Shown here: positions 16,869 through 24,562 of the stretch, piece after piece
Layout: each line of letters starts with the position of its first letter
Numbering within the stretch: the first letter of the stretch is position 1
DNA from: a virus
Direction: 5' to 3' (one strand)
Virus record (IMG/VR): IMGVR_UViG_3300042934_000727
Location: 1-64,000 of that record
Length of the DNA stretch: 64,000 nt
Notes under the pieces: model-generated
Databases searched by the model: none
What the model was told of the DNA's origin: nothing
What the model saw: only the letters and a program-made list of their open reading frames with translations
Translations under genes and position numbers: made by a program

Positions 16869-17086
16869 CGTGCGGCCTCCAGTCCAGCGCGCGCGGCGGC
16901 GGTCGCAATGGCGCGGTACACCATCACCTGCGCCATGTTCGGCGCATCCGGGTGCAGCTCGCGGGCGATCTTCTCGGCGTGGGCCTGTCGACGGCGCTCG
17001 ATGCCGGCGCGGCGGTCCCGCTCGCGGATGGCTTCGCACTCTTCCCAGGTGTGGAACGTGTCGTGCGTCGCGCAGTGTCCGGGCAT
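16865..17086 (-). CDS. unknown basic/helical protein (73 aa)
   Basis: MPGHCATHDTFHTWEECEAI then a strongly charged helix (RERDRRAGIERRRQAHAEK). The Cys/His residues at the start could bind metal. Confidence 0.65.
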   Translation of the reverse strand: MPGHCATHDTFHTWEECEAIRERDRRAGIERRRQAHAEKIARELHPDAPNMAQVMVYRAIATAAARAGLEAAR

Positions 17087-17373
17087 CAGTCCGCGTCCTC
17101 TCCGTTGTCGATGGCTTCGGCCTCGTCGCGGGCCTCGTAAGCCTCTGCCAGGTTGGCGAATTGCCCGTTCTCGATGCCTGCGGCGGGGTTCCCCTCACCG
17201 GGGATCGGGGAGGCGATGATGGTCCAGCGGTCGCCGTCGGCCGTGCCGTAACGCGGGAGGATCATCCAGCGGCGGTGCCGGCCTTGCGTCTCCCGCTCGC
17301 GGCGGGTGCTCTGATCCGCGCCCGTCATCGCGAGGGATGCCGGGAAGATCGGCGCGAGGGTGGCGGCGCTCAT
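17086..17373 (-). CDS. unknown protein (95 aa)
   Basis: MSAATLAPIFPASLAMTGAD...; a basic central part (RRERETQGRHRRW) and an acidic end (EAIDNGEDAD). Confidence 0.6.
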   Translation of the reverse strand: MSAATLAPIFPASLAMTGADQSTRRERETQGRHRRWMILPRYGTADGDRWTIIASPIPGEGNPAAGIENGQFANLAEAYEARDEAEAIDNGEDAD

Positions 17374-17720
17374 GCGCGACCCTCCGCCCACTCGATCATG
17401 CGGGCCAGCGTGGGCGCGTAGGCGAGGAGGATCGTCCCTGCCGACTTGAGGTGCTGCGCCTCCGAGTACCGGCCCACCTTGGCGGACTGGAAGCTCTGGA
17501 AGCCGGCCAGCTCCGCCTGACGCGGCAGCGTGTAGCCCTCCCCGCCGCCCGGGTACAGCGTGACGGCGCGGACCCAACTCACGTACTGCCGTGCGCCCTT
17601 GTCGTAGCGGACCATCACGTCGAGCGCGCGCGCGGGGTTACCGGTCGCGTAACGGCTCTGGACGATGCGGTGCGAGCGGTTCAGGGTGCTGACCGGCTCG
17701 GGCGCGGTTGCGGTGCTCAT
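17370..17720 (-). CDS. unknown protein (116 aa)
   Basis: MSTATAPEPVSTLNRSHRIV...; central segment ARQYVSWVRAVTLYPGGGEG followed by a helical end. No family recognised. Confidence 0.65.
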   Translation of the reverse strand: MSTATAPEPVSTLNRSHRIVQSRYATGNPARALDVMVRYDKGARQYVSWVRAVTLYPGGGEGYTLPRQAELAGFQSFQSAKVGRYSEAQHLKSAGTILLAYAPTLARMIEWAEGRA

Positions 17721-18151
17721 GCGTCGGTCCTCTCGGCGTCGTTCTCGGTGTCGGCGGGCAGTTCGCCCAGCGCGCGCAGGAGGGCGCGGGCGGCGGGGAT
17801 AATGCGGCGGGCGGCGTTGATCTTCTCGCGCAGGATGAACGCGGGCCCATCCGCGGGGGTCGCGCCCCACGCGTCGACGGCCTCGCGCAGTTCGTACGCG
17901 GCGCCGCTGACGTGGTCACGCCAGTTGATCGCGACGGTCTGCGGCGTCATGCGCCCGCCGCCGGTGTGCGGGTTCTCGACGGCGGCACGCTCCATCCCGG
18001 CGCGGGCGTTCTCGCCCCATTCGGAGAGCGGCAGGCGGTCTGCGGCCCGCTGTGCGATCGGCCCGTTGATCGTGCTTGCGGTGTCGTAGTCCGCCAGGGT
18101 GCGGACGAAACCGCGCGGCGGCTCGGTGCCGGTTTGCTGGATAACGCTCAC
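17717..18151 (-). CDS. unknown protein (144 aa)
   Basis: GTG start, VSVIQQTGTEPPRGFVRTLA. Mostly helical C-terminal half (REKINAARRIIPAARALLRA). Confidence 0.65.
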   Translation of the reverse strand: MSVIQQTGTEPPRGFVRTLADYDTASTINGPIAQRAADRLPLSEWGENARAGMERAAVENPHTGGGRMTPQTVAINWRDHVSGAAYELREAVDAWGATPADGPAFILREKINAARRIIPAARALLRALGELPADTENDAERTDA

Positions 18152-18849
18152 TGGGCGGTCCCTTCGTCGACGCGTCCGAACGTGCGCAGCTCCTTAGCGA
18201 GGGCGGCGCGGTAGTGGGCCGTTGCGGCGTCCAGGGCGGCGGTCAGGTCGCGCGCTCCGTCGTCGCCGGTGAACGCGTCCAGGATCGCGGTATCCGCACC
18301 CGATCCGCGCAGGTGGTACAGCTTCGGCGCGCGGCTGATGGCCTCACGGGCGGCGCGGTCGGCGCTGTAGTCGTCCGCGATGAGGCGGATCACGCGGCGG
18401 CGGATCTCTTCGGGCGACAGCGGCGGCAGGTAGAACGACAGCGCGAACACGTCGCCCGCGTCGCGCTCCAGGGCGGCACTCTGCGCGGGGGTGAGGTTGG
18501 CCTCATAGGTGCCCGTCGTGGCGTTGGGGCGCAGCTGCCAACCCTCGCCGTCGTTGGCCTGCTGGACGCCGAGCCGGATCACGACTCCCACGCGCTCGGC
18601 GCGCCCGACGCGGATCGGTTCGTCATAGGGCACGGGGGTCGGCGTGCCGTGCGCCTGTGCCCGGTCGGCGTCCGTGTTGTTCGTGGGGTCGGCGGCGGCG
18701 GGGGCGCGGTACGGGCGCAGTTCGGCGCGCGTCTCGGACGGCGAACCGGCGCGCTCCAGCTCGCGGGTGTCGCACACCTTCCAGAGCACGTCCGGGGTGC
18801 TGGGCAGGGTGATGAAGTCGCCGTAGGTGGCGCGCTGTGCGGCGGTCAT
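18148..18849 (-). CDS. unknown protein (233 aa)
   Basis: MTAAQRATYGDFITLPSTPD...; one of the larger proteins of the leftmost early cluster. Contains a likely folded N-terminal domain and a helical C-terminal end (ALDAATAHYRAALAKELRTF). Not recognised. Confidence 0.65.
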   Translation of the reverse strand: MTAAQRATYGDFITLPSTPDVLWKVCDTRELERAGSPSETRAELRPYRAPAAADPTNNTDADRAQAHGTPTPVPYDEPIRVGRAERVGVVIRLGVQQANDGEGWQLRPNATTGTYEANLTPAQSAALERDAGDVFALSFYLPPLSPEEIRRRVIRLIADDYSADRAAREAISRAPKLYHLRGSGADTAILDAFTGDDGARDLTAALDAATAHYRAALAKELRTFGRVDEGTAQ

Positions 18850-19550
18850 GCGGACACCTCCCCGCGGGCGATGCGGGCGGCCTCTGCGAGCATGTCGGCA
18901 AGCTGTCCAGGGGGCATGCTCTGCGGGCGCTCCAGGTTCCAACGTCGCATCACGTCGGCGGCGATCTGGCCGGGGGTGAGGGCGGGCGCGTCGTCCGCGC
19001 TCCAGGTGTCGGGGCACGCCTGGCACCGGTAGACGGTCGCGCCGTTCGGCTCGGTGCCGATGCTCTCCGATGCGAGGTGCGCGCATCCTGCGGCGGCGTG
19101 CGCGTCCAGAACGGCGGTCGCGTAGAGGGCCAGGGTCATGCCGCGTGCGTGCTCGATCTGCTCCCCCATCGCCCACCCGAGTGCGGCAAGGGCGGTTTCG
19201 CCTTCCGTGCGGTCCAGTCTGCGAGCGGTCACCACGCGGGCAGCGGCGGCCTCTGCCAGGTCCGACGGGGTCATGTGGCGCGGGGCCAGGGCGGGCGCGC
19301 CGTCCTTGACGTTCCACTCCCCCACGCGGTCGCCGTTGGCGTCCAGCAGGGTCATGCTCAGGGCGTCCGCTCCGGTGAGGACGGGCGGCGCGTAGTCCTC
19401 TGCCCATTCGGCGGCGCGGCGCAGGGCGTCGGCCACGTAAGCGGCGGTCAGGGCGCCGGCGGGGGCGTGCGTGATCCTGAGGGCGAACGGGGCCGCGACG
19501 GGCGCGGGGGCCTGTGCGGGGTGCTGCGTGGGGTTCTGCGTGCCGGTCAT
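18846..19550 (-). CDS. unknown protein, first gene of the leftward operon (234 aa)
   Basis: MTGTQNPTQHPAQAPAPVAA, a Pro/Ala/Gln-rich start followed by a mixed domain; a CQACPDTW motif and an upstream GCAHLASE near residue 160 may bind zinc. AAAGGAACCCGCC before ATG is a clear ribosome site. It is the promoter-proximal gene for the long overlapping gene chain. Confidence 0.7.
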   Translation of the reverse strand: MTGTQNPTQHPAQAPAPVAAPFALRITHAPAGALTAAYVADALRRAAEWAEDYAPPVLTGADALSMTLLDANGDRVGEWNVKDGAPALAPRHMTPSDLAEAAAARVVTARRLDRTEGETALAALGWAMGEQIEHARGMTLALYATAVLDAHAAAGCAHLASESIGTEPNGATVYRCQACPDTWSADDAPALTPGQIAADVMRRWNLERPQSMPPGQLADMLAEAARIARGEVSA

Positions 19551-19591
19551 GGCGGGTTCCTTTGGGTTCGGGCGGCGGTGCCGCTGTGTCG

Positions 19592-19621
19592 AGCGTAGGG
19601 CGGGCCTTAAGAGTCTGTCAA
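19592..19621 (-). promoter_or_regulatory. sigma70-type promoter for the leftward early operon
   Basis: On the minus strand -35 TTGACA (complement of 19616-19621), an 18-bp spacer, and -10 TACGCT (complement of 19592-19597). It lies 42 nt upstream of the 19550 start, with an operator 5 bp upstream of the -35. Confidence 0.7.
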
Positions 19622-19625
19622 GCGC

Positions 19626-19639
19626 TTTAGCTAGATAAT
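19626..19639 (+). promoter_or_regulatory. operator TTTAGCTAGATAAT
   Basis: Sits just upstream of the leftward -35 TTGACA. One half is the full TTTAGCTA, the other the GATAA variant. Confidence 0.75.
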
Positions 19640-20025
19640 CTGCGCGGCCCGTGTGTGCAGTTGTGGAGGGGCGAGTGTGGCGGGGCCACAATCGGGAGGT
19701 GTCGAAGCTTCAACCGTATTTCTACGATTCGCCCGTATTTCAACCCCGGCAGTTGCGTACTCAGTTGCCGATCCTGCCTAGAATGTCTGCACATTGTGTG
19801 CGGCAGGTAAGCGTGTCCTAAGTTGGCGACACGCCGTGATAGTGCGATGTGCAACAGCTAAATACGGGGAGGGGTTTGAGGCAGGAAAAGGGAACGGGGG
19901 GTGTCCCCTATCTCTCTCTACCTCATCTATCAGTATCTATATATCTAGATATTCAGTTATACGGGGGTGTAGGGGGTGGCGTGCGGGGCGGGGTGGTTCT
20001 GGAGGGCGCCGGGATTGTGGGATGC
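19640..20025. promoter_or_regulatory. non-coding control region with AT-rich palindrome and repeats
   Basis: No convincing gene. Holds two 9-bp direct repeats CCGTATTTC (19714-19722, 19733-19741), an inverted partial copy near 19856 (CTAAATACGGGG), a pyrimidine-rich tract, and the palindrome ATATCTAGATAT (19941-19952), the least GC-rich patch of the window. Could hold regulatory sites or a replication origin; nothing here decides. Confidence 0.4.
19941..19952. promoter_or_regulatory. palindrome ATATCTAGATAT, operator variant
   Basis: Perfect 12-bp palindrome like the 22044 site (TTTATCTAGATAAA). Shares CTAG centre with the operator family but has A/T instead of the GCTAGC core edges. Confidence 0.45.
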
Positions 20026-20214
20026 CTACAGCACAGCGGCCGGCATGGGGGCGCGGGCGGGGGTCTCGAGCTCGGGGATGTAGGCCAGGGCGTCGCGGCG
20101 GATCCGGCCGGACGGGGTGAGGGCGGCGGCGGCGTGCATCTTCGCGTGCCGCGCACAGCGGCGGGCCACGGTGCGGGCTTTGGCGGCGTCGTTGCGGGTT
20201 CGGTCGTTTGCCAT
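20026..20214 (-). CDS. unknown small basic protein (62 aa)
   Basis: MANDRTRNDAAKARTVARRC...; Ala/Arg-rich, basic N-terminus, possibly nucleic-acid binding. Weak ribosome site, so real status is less sure than its neighbours. Confidence 0.5.
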   Translation of the reverse strand: MANDRTRNDAAKARTVARRCARHAKMHAAAALTPSGRIRRDALAYIPELETPARAPMPAAVL

Positions 20215-20267
20215 GGTGTGCGGGTCCGTTCTGTGTGGAGGGGGTGAGGGGTGAGGGGGTGGAAGGG

Positions 20268-20612
20268 TCAGGCCATGATTCCGACGTTGATGCCTGGGAC
20301 CCGGGCGGCGTGCTCAGCGACCATGTGCGGCCCGAGATTGCACCATGAGGGCATGGGGCCGTCGGTGAGGCTGTACGCGTCGCAGTAGCCGCACGCGCTC
20401 AGCCATTTACCCGCGCCGATGTGCCAGGATCGGCCCGCGCACGCGGCGCGCTTGTCGGGGTCGGCGGCGAGTGTCTCCAGGATCATCCGCGCATCCCATG
20501 CCGGCGTGGCGGTGTACTTGTCGCGGGCCTCATCAGGAGTCGACCATGATGCGACGTGCACGCGGACGCCGGGGAGGGTGTCGGGCGGGGTGAGGGTGGC
20601 GCACGCGCTCAT
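20268..20612 (-). CDS. unknown protein with Cys/His cluster (114 aa)
   Basis: Contains CAGRSWHIGAGKWLSACGYC and SWCNLGPHMVAEH, so zinc binding is plausible. CTGGAGATACCACC before ATG matches the ribosome sites of other genes in this block. Confidence 0.65.
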   Translation of the reverse strand: MSACATLTPPDTLPGVRVHVASWSTPDEARDKYTATPAWDARMILETLAADPDKRAACAGRSWHIGAGKWLSACGYCDAYSLTDGPMPSWCNLGPHMVAEHAARVPGINVGIMA

Positions 20613-20639
20613 GGTGGTATCTCCAGTGTGGGGAGGGGG

Positions 20640-20762
20640 TCAGTACGGGAACTGATAGCCGACGATGGGGGCGGCCATGACAGCGGCGAGTAGGACACCC
20701 GCGGCGAGGGCGGCGAGGGTGAACGCGTGGCGGCGGTACAGGCGGCGGGCGGCGCGGATCAT
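20640..20762 (-). CDS. single-pass membrane protein (40 aa)
   Basis: MIRAARRLYRRHAFTLAALA followed by a hydrophobic helix to residue 33: a positively charged cytoplasmic start then one transmembrane segment. ATG overlaps the upstream stop (ATGA) behind GGAGGTCACGCG. Confidence 0.6.
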   Translation of the reverse strand: MIRAARRLYRRHAFTLAALAAGVLLAAVMAAPIVGYQFPY

Positions 20763-21037
20763 CGCGTGACCTCCACAAACCGGAGGGCGTCGGACTGATA
20801 GCCGCGCCCGGGTTCGGGCTTGACGCGCACGCGATAGCCGGGGCCACGCTCTCCGCGCATGTCCAGTTCGTCCCGGATGAGAGCACGGGCGATGCGTTCG
20901 GGGTTGTCCCGGCCAGCGGGGATGACGGCGTGCCAGGTTCCGAATCCGTCGGCGTAGGCGTAGGGGGTGCCCGCGTCGCGCCGTTCGCGGTTGTGGGGGT
21001 CCAGGCGGTCAGGCTGAATGTCGGATGCGGTCATCAT
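20759..21037 (-). CDS. unknown protein (92 aa)
   Basis: MMTASDIQPDRLDPHNRERR...; a globular domain with an end (GYRVRVKPEPGRGYQSDALR) suggesting a beta core. Preceded by CTGGAGACACGCCGCC. Confidence 0.65.
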   Translation of the reverse strand: MMTASDIQPDRLDPHNRERRDAGTPYAYADGFGTWHAVIPAGRDNPERIARALIRDELDMRGERGPGYRVRVKPEPGRGYQSDALRFVEVTR

Positions 21038-21059
21038 GGCGGCGTGTCTCCAGGTGGGG

Positions 21060-21072
21060 TTTAGCTAGATAC
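21060..21072 (+). promoter_or_regulatory. operator TTTAGCTAGATAC
   Basis: In the 44-nt gap between the 77-aa and 92-aa genes, just upstream of the latter's ribosome site. Same orientation as other asymmetric copies. Confidence 0.65.
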
Positions 21073-21081
21073 GGGCGGCGG

Positions 21082-21315
21082 CTAGGCGCAGGCGGTGGGG
21101 GTGAGCACTTCGACACCACGCACCACGGCCCACCGGGGGCCGCTCAGGTGGTTAGCGGGGCCGCATCCGCACACTTCAATGCGCCCGTCGGGGTGGTCGA
21201 TGCGGTGCGTGCCGCTCTCGCGCCATTTGGCGGCAGTCTCGGGGGTGTAGCTGGCGGGCGGCGGGGTGATGGTCAGCCCCGCGAATGCTTCGGCGAGATA
21301 GCGCGTGCGTGCCAT
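21082..21315 (-). CDS. unknown protein (77 aa)
   Basis: MARTRYLAEAFAGLTITPPP...; a small domain with HPDGRIEVCGCG in the middle. Preceded by CTGGAGACACACCACC. Unknown. Confidence 0.65.
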   Translation of the reverse strand: MARTRYLAEAFAGLTITPPPASYTPETAAKWRESGTHRIDHPDGRIEVCGCGPANHLSGPRWAVVRGVEVLTPTACA

Positions 21316-21337
21316 GGTGGTGTGTCTCCAGTGGGGG

Positions 21338-21350
21338 CTAGCTAGATACG
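21338..21350 (+). promoter_or_regulatory. operator CTAGCTAGATACG
   Basis: In the 39-nt gap after the 220-aa gene, upstream of the next ribosome site; one base pair off the consensus at the left edge. Confidence 0.65.
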
Positions 21351-21354
21351 GGGG

Positions 21355-22017
21355 TCAGTTGGCGTCGACGGCCGGCATGATGACGCGCGCCAGGAGAGCC
21401 GGCGGGATGGCGTCAAAGTGCCATGACACAGCCTCACGTTCGCCAGTGGCGTAGTCGATGACATAGGAGTGATCGGGGTTAGCGGCCCAATCGGTGCCCG
21501 TGGCGTCAAACCGCACACCATCCCGGCGGACCGCGGCGACTAGCTCCGCCATGGTGTCGAATTCGAGGGCGTCATCCTCCACGCGGTGAGGGGTGGCGTC
21601 CACGTTGAAGGTATCCCCGGGGGTGGCGTCATCCTCCCCCACGTACTCAAAGTATCGGGCGGCGATACGTGTAGCGGTGTACGTGCGGGGTCCCACGGGG
21701 GCAGGCGTGGCGGCCGGCACGGGGTCAGCATCCACCATCAACGGATGCACACCATCGACGCGATAGACGGGCTGGCCTACTCCATCCATGCCGACAAACT
21801 CACCCCGTTCACCGAAGGTCATGCGTGCAGCGGCACCAGCGACAGCGGGTGACACATTCGCCGGCGCGGTGAATCGCGTGCCCGTACCATCCAGGGTCAC
21901 GGTGCCACGCGCGCGGGCATCCACCACAGCATCAAGCGTCACACCGCACGCCACCTCCACAGCGGATAAGGCGAAGGAGTCAGCGGGCCGGGCGGGGGTT
22001 TCGGTGGGGTTGTTCAT
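21355..22017 (-). CDS. unknown protein (220 aa), leaderless
   Basis: MNNPTETPARPADSFALSAVE...; a mixed-fold acidic protein with two likely domains split around residue 100 (PAATPAPVGP linker). No Shine-Dalgarno. TATCAT lies 6 nt before ATG, so the transcript should begin at the start codon. It opens the leftward early block. Confidence 0.7.
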   Translation of the reverse strand: MNNPTETPARPADSFALSAVEVACGVTLDAVVDARARGTVTLDGTGTRFTAPANVSPAVAGAAARMTFGERGEFVGMDGVGQPVYRVDGVHPLMVDADPVPAATPAPVGPRTYTATRIAARYFEYVGEDDATPGDTFNVDATPHRVEDDALEFDTMAELVAAVRRDGVRFDATGTDWAANPDHSYVIDYATGEREAVSWHFDAIPPALLARVIMPAVDAN

Positions 22018-22057
22018 GGTTCAATGATACCACGGATCACACATTTATCTAGATAAA
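22018..22057 (-). promoter_or_regulatory. leaderless promoter with operator at -35
   Basis: Minus strand -10 TATCAT (complement of 22024-22029) lies 6 nt from the ATG at 22017. The palindrome TTTATCTAGATAAA (22044-22057) covers the place where a -35 would lie. Confidence 0.65.
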
Positions 22058-22254
22058 ATACGCGATCCGGCTAAGCAATTTCCACGCCAGAACGGGCACG
22101 GTCACCCCCACCACGGCCGGCACCACACACCACCACCAACCACGCCGGCACCTTGAGTCCAAACCACTCAAGTTGCCCACAGCGGCGCGGAGGCGGAATG
22201 GGGTGGGGCGCACCCGCACACGATTTTTCTTTCCCCTCCCGATCGAGCGACCGC
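22058..22254. promoter_or_regulatory. divergent non-coding region with inverted repeat
   Basis: Contains CTTGAGT-N7-ACTCAAG (22152-22172), a perfect 7-bp inverted repeat that could be a regulator site or weak terminator. A reading frame for a hydrophobic peptide runs leftward to the operator stop codon but lacks a clear start. Confidence 0.4.
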
Positions 22255-22260
22255 TACCAT
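22255..22260 (+). promoter_or_regulatory. leaderless -10 box TACCAT
   Basis: TANNNT box 7 nt before the ATG of the 84-aa membrane protein, which lacks a Shine-Dalgarno. No clear -35. Confidence 0.5.
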
Positions 22261-22267
22261 CACCCCT

Positions 22268-22522
22268 ATGAAGATCGCCGGCATCATCCTCACCGCCCTC
22301 GGTGTCCTCCCCCTCATCGCCTTCCTGGCGAGCGTCGTGGCCCTGCTCAGCAACATCGCTCAGGTCGGCCTCCCGACAGCCATGGCGAACTACGCGCTCC
22401 TGCCCGTCATCACCTTCCCCGGCTTCGCCATGTTCCTCACCGGCGTCATCCTGCTCATCGTCGCCCGCGGCCGCTCCCCCAAGGCCGCCCAAGCCCCTCA
22501 GCAGCTCCAGCCCACGCCGTAG
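22268..22522 (+). CDS. two-pass membrane protein (84 aa), leaderless
   Basis: MKIAGIILTALGVLPLIAFL, a first transmembrane helix, loop VGLPTAMANYALLP, then a second helix to ARGRS; polar tail. A small immunity or host-takeover membrane protein is possible but not shown. Its TAG stop is part of TAGACTCCGG, and a terminator follows. Confidence 0.7.
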   Translation: MKIAGIILTALGVLPLIAFLASVVALLSNIAQVGLPTAMANYALLPVITFPGFAMFLTGVILLIVARGRSPKAAQAPQQLQPTP

Positions 22523-22534
22523 ACTCCGGCTCAC

Positions 22535-22567
22535 GCCCCCGACTGGTCCTCTCTCCCGGTCGGGGGC
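22535..22567 (+). terminator. intrinsic-type terminator
   Basis: Stem GCCCCCGAC (22535-22543) with GTCGGGGGC (22559-22567), extended inward to 12 pairs, loop TCCTCTCT. Ends TTCGTCAT, a weak U-run. Confidence 0.65.
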
Positions 22568-22655
22568 TTCGTCATACCCGGGCGCAGCCCGCTCCTTCCG
22601 AAACCACTCGGCCCTCCGCCTTATCAACGCCGAACATCAGCCATCGCCTAATTTT

Positions 22656-22712
22656 TCTTCCAAATTAAGCGGGGCTCGCACCTTGTTAGCTAGCTAAATC
22701 CTCGGTAACCTG
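22656..22712 (+). promoter_or_regulatory. regulated promoter for the rightward early operon
   Basis: CCAAATTAAGCGG, CTCGCAC, -35 TTGTTA, a 17-bp spacer holding the operator, and -10 TAACCT. Same design as the 5225-5279 promoter. Transcription rightward into the 100-aa gene. Confidence 0.65.
22686..22699. promoter_or_regulatory. operator TTAGCTAGCTAAAT
   Basis: Near-perfect palindrome between -35 and -10 of the rightward early promoter. Confidence 0.8.
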
Positions 22713-22882
22713 GACCTATTCGGGCCCGCAACTCAGCCCAACCGCCAGGTGCGAAGCCCATCCCGCACCTCAACCGCCCCTTCATCGGCCGGTTCTCACA
22801 CCACCTTCCGCGAACACCCGCCGCACACCGCCCTCGAGGCGCGACGCCGGCGCCCGCACCGTCCAGAGAGAGGACCACCGCC
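22713..22882. other. 5' leader region without a convincing gene
   Basis: 170 nt between the promoter and the 100-aa gene. Ends with GTCCAGAGAGAGGA, the standard ribosome site of this phage. Nothing else supported. Confidence 0.4.
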
Positions 22883-23185
22883 ATCTCCGCATACCCGTTC
22901 GTACTCACGGCCACCGCCTACACGCAAGCCGAGCTGCTGCTGTTCGCCGACGACGCCGAAGCCGCCCACCAACTGCTCCACGAGCGCACCGACGAGCTGA
23001 TCGACGCCATCCACGCGAAGCACCCCGCGCTGCGGGACGCCGACGGCATCCTCTTCCAGCTGAACGTCGAAGGCGCCTACGGCTACCAGGTGATCGGCGA
23101 CAACGCCCTCACCCCCGGCCTCGTCCGCCTCTCCACCACCGAGCACGACTGCGCCGACCACGACCACGAGGAGAACCACGCATGA
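22883..23185 (+). CDS. unknown protein with apparent ATC start (100 aa)
   Basis: In frame, ISAYPFVLTATAYTQAELLL..., an acidic protein (LLFADDAEAAHQLLHERTDE). No ATG, GTG or TTG exists near the start, but an ATC lies at the right distance from GTCCAGAGAGAGGACC. Its stop overlaps the next gene's ATG (ATGA). Either a rare ATC start or a start codon lost by mutation. Confidence 0.6.
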   Translation: MSAYPFVLTATAYTQAELLLFADDAEAAHQLLHERTDELIDAIHAKHPALRDADGILFQLNVEGAYGYQVIGDNALTPGLVRLSTTEHDCADHDHEENHA

Positions 23186-23940
23186 CCCGCGAATCCCGCA
23201 AGCAGCTCGAGGAGAGGCTCGCCTCGGCCCTCACCGAGAACAGCAAGCTCAGCAACAAGTACTCCTACGCCTCGATCAAGCTCGACGCGCTCGGCTACGA
23301 CTACGAGGAGCGACCGCTCTCGTTCACCACCCACAACGGCGAGACGACCGAGCCCCACTGGGTGCTCTCCGAAGGCGCCGCCGCCGAGCAGCGCGCCAAG
23401 GCCGAAGCGGCCGCCGCCCAGCACGAGAAGGACATCGCCGCCGCCATCGAGAACACGCGGCGCGACACCCTCACCGCCGTGATCGACGCCCTGGGCATCA
23501 AGGGCTACGCCAACGGCGGTTACCTCGTCATCGGCCGCCCCTTCCAGGCCACGACACACGACACCGACCGCTTCTGGTCCGATCTGCAGACCGCCCTCGC
23601 CGTCCGCGTCGAGAAGAAGACCGCCGACGAACGCGCCGCCATCGCACGCCGGGTCAAGGACCTCACGCGGCCCACCCTGATCGGCGGCATCGCCCCCCTC
23701 ACCCCGGCGGAGATGCCCCGCTTCGACCATGTGACCATCTCCGGCGACGCGATCTCCGCCGCGATGGCCCGCCCGGACGGCAAGGACCGCAGCGCCCCCG
23801 GACCCCAGGGTCCTCCCGGCGCACAAGGCCCCGCCGGCCCGAGCGGCCTCGTCGCCCTCGCCCCTGAGTCGATCGAGCACCTCGCGAAGGCGCTGCGCGC
23901 CGAGACGAAGCCCGCCAAGAAGAAGGGCGGCCAGAAGTGA
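23182..23940 (+). CDS. unknown coiled-coil/collagen-like protein (252 aa)
   Basis: Helical, charged N-terminus (MTRESRKQLEERLASALTEN) typical of a coiled coil; near residues 208-223 a GPQGPPGAQGPAGPSG collagen-like stretch; a Lys-rich end (KKKGGQK). Perhaps a self-assembling or nucleic-acid-associated phage protein. Unrecognised. Confidence 0.65.
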   Translation: MTRESRKQLEERLASALTENSKLSNKYSYASIKLDALGYDYEERPLSFTTHNGETTEPHWVLSEGAAAEQRAKAEAAAAQHEKDIAAAIENTRRDTLTAVIDALGIKGYANGGYLVIGRPFQATTHDTDRFWSDLQTALAVRVEKKTADERAAIARRVKDLTRPTLIGGIAPLTPAEMPRFDHVTISGDAISAAMARPDGKDRSAPGPQGPPGAQGPAGPSGLVALAPESIEHLAKALRAETKPAKKKGGQK

Positions 23941-24116
23941 CCGCCCGTGGCGTGGAGCTCTACTGGCTTGCTGCGCTGGCTGTGCTCTTCATCGTTGGCC
24001 TTGTGCTCCCGAACAACGAAGGCGTCATCCTGACGCAGTGGTTCGCAATGGCCGCGGCCGTGTTCTACGGCGGCATCGACTTCATCGTCCAAGCGATCGA
24101 GCGGGGGCCGAAGTGA
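23937..24116 (+). CDS. two-pass membrane protein (59 aa)
   Basis: GTG start, VTARGVELYWLAALAVLFIV; two hydrophobic stretches separated by LPNNEGVILTQ. Start overlaps the preceding stop. Confidence 0.6.
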   Translation: MTARGVELYWLAALAVLFIVGLVLPNNEGVILTQWFAMAAAVFYGGIDFIVQAIERGPK

Positions 24117-24562
24117 GGATCCTCGACTACCGCCCCCACGCCGGCAAGACCACGGAGCTCGTCGAGCTCATGCTCGAGCCGGGCAACGAGGACGTGATCT
24201 ACGTCGCCCCCACCATCGCCCAGGCCGACAATGCGAGTCGCATCGCCGCCCGGATCCTCCTGCAGCGCATCTCTGACCTGCTCGGCTACGACCTGACGGC
24301 CCTCGCGGGCCGAATGGAGACCCGCGGCCCGAAGCTCCGCCGCCGGTTCCTCGCCGCGCACCAGGTCGTCAATCGACCCCGCCTCGCCGCCGGCTCCCGC
24401 TTCGTCGTCGACGAAACGGATGGGGTGCTGGGCGGCCTCCTCGGCGGCACGATCCTCGCCGCGGCGCTCACCAGCGACAAGGCCGCGGCCGAGCACAAGG
24501 CCGACCGGGACGCCGTCTTCCTCGACCAGCACGTCGGCCCGAGGAAGCTGTACGCGCTGTGA
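24113..24562 (+). CDS. P-loop-type protein (149 aa)
   Basis: GTG start, VRILDYRPHAGKTTELVELM: HAGKT resembles a phosphate-binding loop, and SRFVVDETDGVLGG could be a Walker B. Too short for a full helicase; function unknown. Confidence 0.6.
   Translation: MRILDYRPHAGKTTELVELMLEPGNEDVIYVAPTIAQADNASRIAARILLQRISDLLGYDLTALAGRMETRGPKLRRRFLAAHQVVNRPRLAAGSRFVVDETDGVLGGLLGGTILAAALTSDKAAAEHKADRDAVFLDQHVGPRKLYAL

Noticed and set aside
19627-19854. 75-codon leftward frame in the control region
   Set aside because: No ribosome site, atypical composition, ends in the operator; not supported.
22049-22627. Leftward 192-codon frame across 22.0-22.6 kb
   Set aside because: Antisense to the membrane protein; only its hydrophobic tail (VPAVVGVTVPVLAWKLL) looks protein-like, without a good start.
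22749-23000. 83-codon rightward frame MRSPSRTSTAPS...
   Set aside because: Different frame from the acidic 100-aa protein whose stop overlaps the next gene; composition is shadow-like.
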